Origin: Bacteroides cellulosilyticus
GTDB taxonomy: Bacteria > Bacteroidota > Bacteroidia > Bacteroidales > Bacteroidaceae
Assembly (NCBI RefSeq): GCF_020091405.1
Contig: NZ_CP081903.1
Span: forward strand, 3,658,501 to 3,722,500
DNA length: 64,000 nt
Direction of reading: 5' to 3'
Shown: positions 59,311-64,000 of the stretch, piece after piece
Layout: every line of letters starts with the position of its first letter
Position numbering within the stretch: the stretch's first letter is position 1
Made by a program: the position numbers and the translations under genes
The notes under the pieces: model-generated
What the model was told of the DNA's origin: nothing
What the model saw: the letters and a program-made list of their open reading frames with translations, nothing else
Database searches by the model: none

Positions 59311-60555
59311 ATGACGAAAGCGGAAATACAACAAGTAAAGTTACGATTCGGCATCATTGGCAACAATGAAGCATTGATGCGTGCGATAGACGTTGCTATA
59401 CAGGTGGCGCCTACCGATCTGTCTGTACTGATAACCGGAGAAAGTGGTGTGGGTAAGGAAAGTTTTCCCCAGATCATTCACCAGTACAGTCGGCGTAAGC
59501 ATGGTCAGTATATTGCGGTGAACTGTGGTGCCATTCCCGAAGGAACTATTGACTCGGAATTGTTCGGTCATGAGAAAGGGGCTTTCACCGGTGCCATCGG
59601 TGAACGGAAAGGATATTTTGGTGAGGCGGATGGTGGAACGATTTTTCTGGATGAAGTGGGAGAGTTGCCTTTGCCTACGCAAGCACGCCTGCTCCGTGTG
59701 CTGGAAAGCGGAGAGTTCATAAAAGTCGGTTCATCCAAAGTGCAGAAGACCGATGTACGCATTGTGGCAGCTACCAATGTAAACTTGACACAGGCTATTT
59801 CCGAAGGACGTTTACGTGAAGACTTGTATTACCGCCTGAACACTGTGCCTATCCAGATACCCCCTTTGCGTGAGCGTGGAGAGGATGCATTTCTATTATT
59901 CCGTAAGTTTGCTTCGGATTTCGCCGAGAAATATCGTATGCCTGCCATCCAGTTGACGGAAGATGCCAAGCAGCTATTGATTTCCTACTCGTGGCCCGGC
60001 AATGTGCGGCAATTGAAGAATATAACGGAACAGATTTCCATCATTGAAACCAACCGTGAAATCAATGCTTCTATATTGAAAGGATATTTGCCGGAACAGA
60101 ATACGATGCAGCGGCTGCCCGCTTTGTTCGGCGTCAAAGAAACCAAGAGCTTTGAGAGTGAACGGGAAATCTTATATCAGGTTCTTTTCGATATGCGTCA
60201 GGATGTGACGGAGCTGAAAAAACTGGTACATGAGATTATGACCGAACGTGGAAAAACTGCCGCTCCGGCTGTGCCTGCTACTTATTATGCCCAACCGCCT
60301 GCCGTAGTGACTCCTGTTTCTCCGAGCGTGCCTACCATTATTCATCCTTCCATAAAGCCGTCCCACAACATTGATGAAGATATACAGGACACGGAGGAGT
60401 ATGTAGAAGAGTCTCTCTCGCTGGATGAGGTGGAGAAAGAAATGATACGGAAAGCCTTGGAAAAACATCATGGTAAACGCAAGAGTGCGGCAAAGGATCT
60501 GAATATTTCCGAGCGTACCTTATACAGAAAGATTAAAGAATATGGATTGGATTAA
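59311..60555 (+). CDS. Sigma-54-dependent transcriptional activator without receiver domain
   Basis: 414 residues from the ATG at 59311; a GTG seven codons upstream lies within pdxA. AAA+ domain at about 15-240 with Walker A ITGESGVGKESF, GAFTGA (HEKGAFTGAIGERKGYF, contacts sigma-54), Walker B GGTIFLDEVGELPL, and R-finger region LREDLYYRLNTVPIQIPPLR. A Pro/Ala-rich linker (about 315-350) follows, then a Fis-type HTH (KALEKHHGKRKSAAKDLNIS ERTLYRKIKEYGLD). The missing N-terminal receiver suggests control by expression or by partner binding. Its 3' end overlaps lptE by 14 bp. Confidence 0.93.
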   Translation: MTKAEIQQVKLRFGIIGNNEALMRAIDVAIQVAPTDLSVLITGESGVGKESFPQIIHQYSRRKHGQYIAVNCGAIPEGTIDSELFGHEKGAFTGAIGERKGYFGEADGGTIFLDEVGELPLPTQARLLRVLESGEFIKVGSSKVQKTDVRIVAATNVNLTQAISEGRLREDLYYRLNTVPIQIPPLRERGEDAFLLFRKFASDFAEKYRMPAIQLTEDAKQLLISYSWPGNVRQLKNITEQISIIETNREINASILKGYLPEQNTMQRLPALFGVKETKSFESEREILYQVLFDMRQDVTELKKLVHEIMTERGKTAAPAVPATYYAQPPAVVTPVSPSVPTIIHPSIKPSHNIDEDIQDTEEYVEESLSLDEVEKEMIRKALEKHHGKRKSAAKDLNISERTLYRKIKEYGLD

Positions 60556-61069
60556 AAAAATAGCCTCGACAGCTTTGTTGTTGAGCATCTTACTGGTAGT
60601 AAATTCGTGTAGCATTAAGATAGGACTTGCCCCGATCAGTTCGATTGACTACTCTAAAGTAAAAACTATTTCGATAGCGGATTTTCAAAATCGTGCAGAG
60701 TATGTATATGCGCCGTTGGCTACTGAATTTAACCAGAGCCTGAAAGACTTGTTCATGCGTCAGACACGCTTGTCACTGGTCAATAGTAACGCCGATCTTG
60801 AAATTGATGGTGAGATTACCGGTTATAATCAATATAACGAAGCGGTGGATGCCAGTGGATATTCTTCAAAGGTAAAAGTTACTTTGACTGTGAAAGTTAC
60901 TTTTGTGAATAATACGGATCATAAGGATGATTTCACGGATCAGCAATTCTCTGCTTTCCAAACTTATGATTCTTCTAAGCTGCTGACCGAAGTGCAAGAT
61001 GAATTGATAAGCCTGATGGTGAAAGACATAACAGAACAAATCTTTAACGCAACCGTAGCTAACTGGTAA
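60542..61069 (+). CDS. lptE: LptE-type outer-membrane lipoprotein
   Basis: 175 residues. MDWIKKIASTALLLSILLVV NSC-SIK has a lipobox, and the body has the LptE pattern (KTISIADFQNRAEYVYAPLA TEFNQSLKDLF, DLEIDGEITGYNQYNEAVDA). It assists LptD in LPS insertion into the outer membrane. The ATG lies inside the last codons of the sigma-54 activator, so the two genes are translationally linked, which is unusual for an Lpt gene. Confidence 0.85.
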   Translation: MDWIKKIASTALLLSILLVVNSCSIKIGLAPISSIDYSKVKTISIADFQNRAEYVYAPLATEFNQSLKDLFMRQTRLSLVNSNADLEIDGEITGYNQYNEAVDASGYSSKVKVTLTVKVTFVNNTDHKDDFTDQQFSAFQTYDSSKLLTEVQDELISLMVKDITEQIFNATVANW

Positions 61070-61077
61070 TAAAAGGA

Positions 61078-61911
61078 ATGACGCCTGTACATTTGCAACA
61101 ATGGATACAGCATCCCGAGGCGTTGAATCGGGATACCTTGTACGAACTTCGTACGCTGGTAGCCCGTTATCCTTATTTTCAGTCCCTGCGATTGCTCTAT
61201 CTCAAGAATCTCTATGTGCTGCACGATATCAACTTCGGTGCAGAATTGCGTAAAGCGGTATTGTATGTATCAGACCGCCGTGTATTGTTTTATCTGATTG
61301 AAGGTGACCGCTATGCACTCCATCCTCATACTTCCGCACATGCTGTGGGAAAGGAGTTGGAAAAGGAGCCGAGTATTGACCGTACCCTTTCGTTAATAGA
61401 CGCTTTCCTTGCCACTGTTCCGGAAGAACATTCACAGACAACGGGATTGGATTATGCAATGGACTATACCGCTTACCTGATACGGGATGATGAAGAAACG
61501 AACGAAACAGATACCTCATCAACTACCCCGACGGAAGTACCGAAATTGCGTGGGCAGGATCTGATAGATGGTTTCATTCGTCAAAGCGAAACGGAGGAAG
61601 GTATCAGCCTGAAGTTACCCAAAGAAGACAACCCGCTTTTATTGCCGTTGATTGAAGAAGAAACGGATGAGGCAGAAGAGGAAACGGTGGCTGTTGCCGA
61701 CGAAACTTCCCGGTCGGCAGTAGAGGAAACAGAGCAGGATGATAGCTGTTTTACCGAAACTTTGGCTAAAATCTATATCAAACAGCGCCGATATGACAAG
61801 GCTCTTGAAATTATTAAAAAATTAAGTTTGAATTATCCAAAAAAAAATGCTTACTTTGCAGACCAAATCAGATTTTTGGAGAAATTGATTATTAACGCTA
61901 AATCAAAATAA
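61078..61911 (+). CDS. Conserved Bacteroidetes protein with a C-terminal TPR-like end
   Basis: 277 residues, no signal peptide. The N-terminus MTPVHLQQWIQHPEALNRDT LYELRTLVARYPYFQSLRLL YLKNLY is strongly conserved in Bacteroidales. A middle acidic linker (EETDEAEEETVAVADETSRS) follows, and then one TPR-like unit (TETLAKIYIKQRRYDKALEI IKKLSLNYPKKNAYFADQIR). The position between lptE (8 bp) and secG (4 bp) points to a role linked to envelope or translocon; no function is known. Confidence 0.8.
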   Translation: MTPVHLQQWIQHPEALNRDTLYELRTLVARYPYFQSLRLLYLKNLYVLHDINFGAELRKAVLYVSDRRVLFYLIEGDRYALHPHTSAHAVGKELEKEPSIDRTLSLIDAFLATVPEEHSQTTGLDYAMDYTAYLIRDDEETNETDTSSTTPTEVPKLRGQDLIDGFIRQSETEEGISLKLPKEDNPLLLPLIEEETDEAEEETVAVADETSRSAVEETEQDDSCFTETLAKIYIKQRRYDKALEIIKKLSLNYPKKNAYFADQIRFLEKLIINAKSK

Positions 61912-61915
61912 CAAA

Positions 61916-62293
61916 ATGTACTTATTCTTAGTTATCTTAATGGTGGTTGCATCCTTGTTGATGTGCTTCATTGTATTGATTCAAAATTCCAAAGGAGGCG
62001 GTTTAGCATCCGGCTTTTCTTCTTCCAATCAGATTATGGGCGTACGCAAGACTACTGACTTTTTGGAAAAAGGAACATGGTTCCTGGCAGGATTTATGGT
62101 CGTAATGAGTATTGCTACTGCCTATGTTGTTCCCTCTTCTTCCGGTAAAGGCGGTGATGTGATTCTGGAACAGGCACAGAAAGAAGAGAAAACCAATCCG
62201 TACAACATGCCTACTGGTACAGCTGCTCCGCAGACAGAAGCTCCAGCAGCTCCTGCAACTACTGCTCCGGCCGCTGAAGATTCAGCTAACTAA
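61916..62293 (+). CDS. secG: Preprotein translocase subunit SecG
   Basis: 125 residues. Two TM helices with the SecG core between them: MYLFLVILMVVASLLMCFIV LIQNSKGGGLASGFSSSNQI MGVRKTTDFLEKGTWFLAGF. The C-terminal 50 residues are an Ala/Pro/Thr-rich low-complexity tail, common in Bacteroides SecG. It stabilises SecYE and helps SecA cycling (secA at 19450-22746). A terminator follows. Confidence 0.92.
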   Translation: MYLFLVILMVVASLLMCFIVLIQNSKGGGLASGFSSSNQIMGVRKTTDFLEKGTWFLAGFMVVMSIATAYVVPSSSGKGGDVILEQAQKEEKTNPYNMPTGTAAPQTEAPAAPATTAPAAEDSAN

Positions 62294-62330
62294 AGTTATG
62301 TGCGGATGAACCGCAAAAAGAAATAAGAGA

Positions 62331-62370
62331 GAGGTTGACGCCGAAAAGGTGTCAGCCTCTTTTCTTTTTA
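62331..62370 (+). terminator. Terminator of the lptE-secG unit
   Basis: GAGGTTGAC (62331-62339) pairs with GTCAGCCTC, followed by TTTTCTTTTT. Confidence 0.88.
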
Positions 62371-62383
62371 TGCCAGATTTAAT

Positions 62384-62391
62384 TACCTTTG
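62384..62391 (+). promoter_or_regulatory. -7 element for the MFS permease gene
   Basis: TACCTTTG; TTTC about 20 bp upstream is a possible -33. ATG at 62436. Confidence 0.6.
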
Positions 62392-62435
62392 TCGGGATTA
62401 TGCAATCTGATTAATAATTAATCTAATATAGTACA

Positions 62436-63827
62436 ATGACAGAACAATTAAAACTTAAAATGAATGACTCTAAGGCTACCCGCTGGGGAGCATTGGTGAT
62501 TGTTGCCTTTACGATGATGGCAGCTTACTATGTAAACGACGTGGTAGCACCGCTGAAAACGATGTTGGAGTCGGATCTTGCCTGGACAAGTAGTGATTTT
62601 GGATTCTTCACGGGTGGATACAGTTTCCTGAATGTATTCTTCTTGATGTTGATCTGGGGAGGATTAATTCTCGACCGTTTTGGAATCCGTTTTACCGGTA
62701 AATTGTCAACCATCCTGATGGTGGGAGGTACGGCACTTGAGTATTATGCCATGACAGGACTTGCCGGTCCGGATGCACAGATCTTCGGTCTGAATGAGAT
62801 TTTCGGTTATAAAGCAGGGGTATTTGTCGCGTTTGCCGGTTATTCTATTTTCGGTGTAGGTGCGGAAGTTGCAGGTATCACAGTCTCTAAAATTATAGCC
62901 AAATGGTTTAGAGGTAAAGAGTTGGCTACGGCTATGGGCGTGCAGGTAGCATTGGCACGTATCGGTTCGCAAGCAGGTTATGCAGTGGCTATTCCTTTGG
63001 CACGTGCTTTCGGCATTACGACTCCGGTATTGGTAGGTTTGATTTTGCTGTTGGGAGGTTTGGTTGCTTTCTTTATCTTCTCAGTGATGGATAAGAAGCT
63101 GGACAAGCAGATGGAAGCGGCAGCCATAGCGGCAGGTACCGAGGGGGAGGAAGAGAAATTCTCCTTTAAGGATGTGAAGAATATCCTCGTTAATCCGGGC
63201 TTTTGGTTGATAGCTTTGCTGTGCGTATTGTTCTACTCTTGTGTATTCCCTTTCCAGAAGTTTGCTTCCGAACTGATGATTATCAAATATGGCATCAATG
63301 AAAACGTAGCAGGAACTTTTGCCGGACTACCGGCGTTGGGAGCACTGATCCTGACTCCTATATTCGGCGGATTTATAGATAAGCGTGGTAAGTCGGCTTC
63401 TATTATGATATTGGGAGCTGCCATGCTGATAGGTGTGCACTTTATTTATGCTATTCCTGCCATTAACTATTGGTTGGTAGCTATTGGTTTGATGATTATT
63501 CTGGGTATTGCTTTCTCTTTGGTGCCGTCTGCTATGTGGCCTGCAGTTGCCAAGATATTCCCGGTGAGCCAGTTGGGTACAGCTTATGCATTGATCTTCT
63601 TCATCCAGAATATTGGTTTGTGGGGGATTCCTACGCTGATTGGTAAAGTACTTGATGTCTATTGTATCGTAGGCAAGAAGGCAGATGGAACAAATCTGTA
63701 CGATTATACGATACCGATGTGCATCTTTACCGGTATTGCCTGCTTATCTCTTGTGGTAGCCTTTATGTTGAAGAGAGCAGATAAGAAGTATGGCTATCAA
63801 CTGGAGGAACCTAATATTCAAGGATAA
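62436..63827 (+). CDS. MFS family permease
   Basis: 463 residues with about 12 TM helices. After ALVIVAFTMMAAYYVNDVVA the loop WGGLILDRFGIRFTGKLSTI is the MFS motif A (G-x-x-x-D-R-x-G-x-R) between TM2 and TM3; WFRGKELATAMGVQVALARI G is also typical. A cytoplasmic loop (KKLDKQMEAAAIAAGTEGEE EKFSFKDVKN) separates the two halves. In overall appearance it is close to the MFSD1-like / nitrate-sulphonate group of Bacteroidetes permeases; the substrate cannot be told. Confidence 0.9.
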   Translation: MTEQLKLKMNDSKATRWGALVIVAFTMMAAYYVNDVVAPLKTMLESDLAWTSSDFGFFTGGYSFLNVFFLMLIWGGLILDRFGIRFTGKLSTILMVGGTALEYYAMTGLAGPDAQIFGLNEIFGYKAGVFVAFAGYSIFGVGAEVAGITVSKIIAKWFRGKELATAMGVQVALARIGSQAGYAVAIPLARAFGITTPVLVGLILLLGGLVAFFIFSVMDKKLDKQMEAAAIAAGTEGEEEKFSFKDVKNILVNPGFWLIALLCVLFYSCVFPFQKFASELMIIKYGINENVAGTFAGLPALGALILTPIFGGFIDKRGKSASIMILGAAMLIGVHFIYAIPAINYWLVAIGLMIILGIAFSLVPSAMWPAVAKIFPVSQLGTAYALIFFIQNIGLWGIPTLIGKVLDVYCIVGKKADGTNLYDYTIPMCIFTGIACLSLVVAFMLKRADKKYGYQLEEPNIQG

Positions 63828-63840
63828 GTAAAAACAACTC

Positions 63841-64000
63841 ATGGATATGGAAACACCTGAAGGAAAAGTCAGTCTGCTGGATGCTATTCCGGTTCGTTGC
63901 GACCACATCCTGACCGAATGGGAAGGAGATTACGCTGTAATCTCCTATCCTCGGTTCAAGTATGAGTGGATGCGCAGGCTTTTGTTGCCGAAGAGTATGT
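63841..64000 (+). CDS. Start of a PqqD-like or similar small protein (cut by window edge)
   Basis: ATG at 63841 opens MDMETPEGKVSLLDAIPVRC DHILTEWEGDYAVISYPRFK YEWMRRLLLPKSM and stays open to base 64000. The D-A-I-P-V-R start and E-G-D-Y-A-V-I-S-Y-P strand resemble the PqqD-type RRE domain proteins of Bacteroides, but too little is visible to be sure. Confidence 0.55.
   Translation, partial: MDMETPEGKVSLLDAIPVRCDHILTEWEGDYAVISYPRFKYEWMRRLLLPKSM

Noticed and set aside
1..64000. tRNA, rRNA genes or riboswitches
   Set aside because: No cloverleaf, rRNA signature or known riboswitch core (TPP, cobalamin, SAM) was seen on reading the spacers; absence cannot be proven without a covariance search.

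Overview
The window is chromosomal DNA from a Bacteroides-type organism (Bacteroidales). Supporting signs are a full set of Bacteroidetes-specific families (SusC-like TonB receptor, DUF3810, DUF4105, DUF4837, DUF6266, DUF6443/RHS, smalltalk protein, type II PanK), the Bacteroides promoter -7 element TAnnTTTG in front of many genes, and AT-rich intergenic spacers. I saw no rRNA or tRNA gene and no CRISPR array. The species cannot be named from the sequence alone.

Layout. 1-7.4 kb: start of a TonB-dependent receptor (minus strand, cut by the window edge), a small YecH-like protein, a type II pantothenate kinase flanked by two unusual inverted repeat arrays, a leader with two mutually exclusive hairpins and a tiny ORF, then three secreted or lipoprotein genes. 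7.7-25.8 kb: mostly core genes: rpsA, rnz, an ECF sigma operon, mazG, DUF3810, valS, secA, a degenerate alkaline-phosphatase-fold protein and DUF4105. 25.8-36.4 kb: accessory island: a PIN toxin-antitoxin pair, a large unrecognised protein, an HTH protein, a BT4734/VirE-N protein, a PriCT-2/DUF3987 primase-helicase-like protein, an Rpn-type PD-(D/E)XK nuclease with a repeat-built coiled coil, a protein I read as a catalytically dead Argonaute-like MID-PIWI protein, DUF6266, an amidase and a smalltalk peptide. 36.4-46.2 kb: polymorphic-toxin locus: a large SpvB/YD-type protein, an RHS-core protein with its own C-terminal tip and a candidate immunity gene, then a second orphan RHS core + tip (zinc metalloprotease motif) + lipoprotein cassette created by a 600-bp duplication. 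46.3-64 kb: core genes: OM barrel, ndk, coaX, OM protein, TPR protein, lptC, CorC-type transporter protein, PpiD-like foldase, rlmN, DUF4837, pdxA, sigma-54 activator, lptE, conserved protein, secG, MFS permease and the start of one more gene.

Two themes stand out. First, the island at 31.7-34.7 kb places a PD-(D/E)XK nuclease next to an Argonaute-like protein whose first catalytic Asp is lost; this resembles the logic of inactive pAgo plus partner nuclease systems, but with a partner family that I do not know from described systems. Second, at least eight intergenic loci (and one inside a coding region) carry inverted pairs of short tandem repeats with periods of 7, 8, 9-10, 11 or 22 bp. Unit sequences differ but the architecture is the same, and several units recur at distant sites.

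Envelope biogenesis dominates the last 16 kb: coaX, an OM protein and a TPR protein lie close to lptC and the PpiD-like foldase; a sigma-54 activator overlaps lptE, which is followed by a conserved protein and secG. All function assignments come from reading motifs in the translated sequence; no database search was possible.
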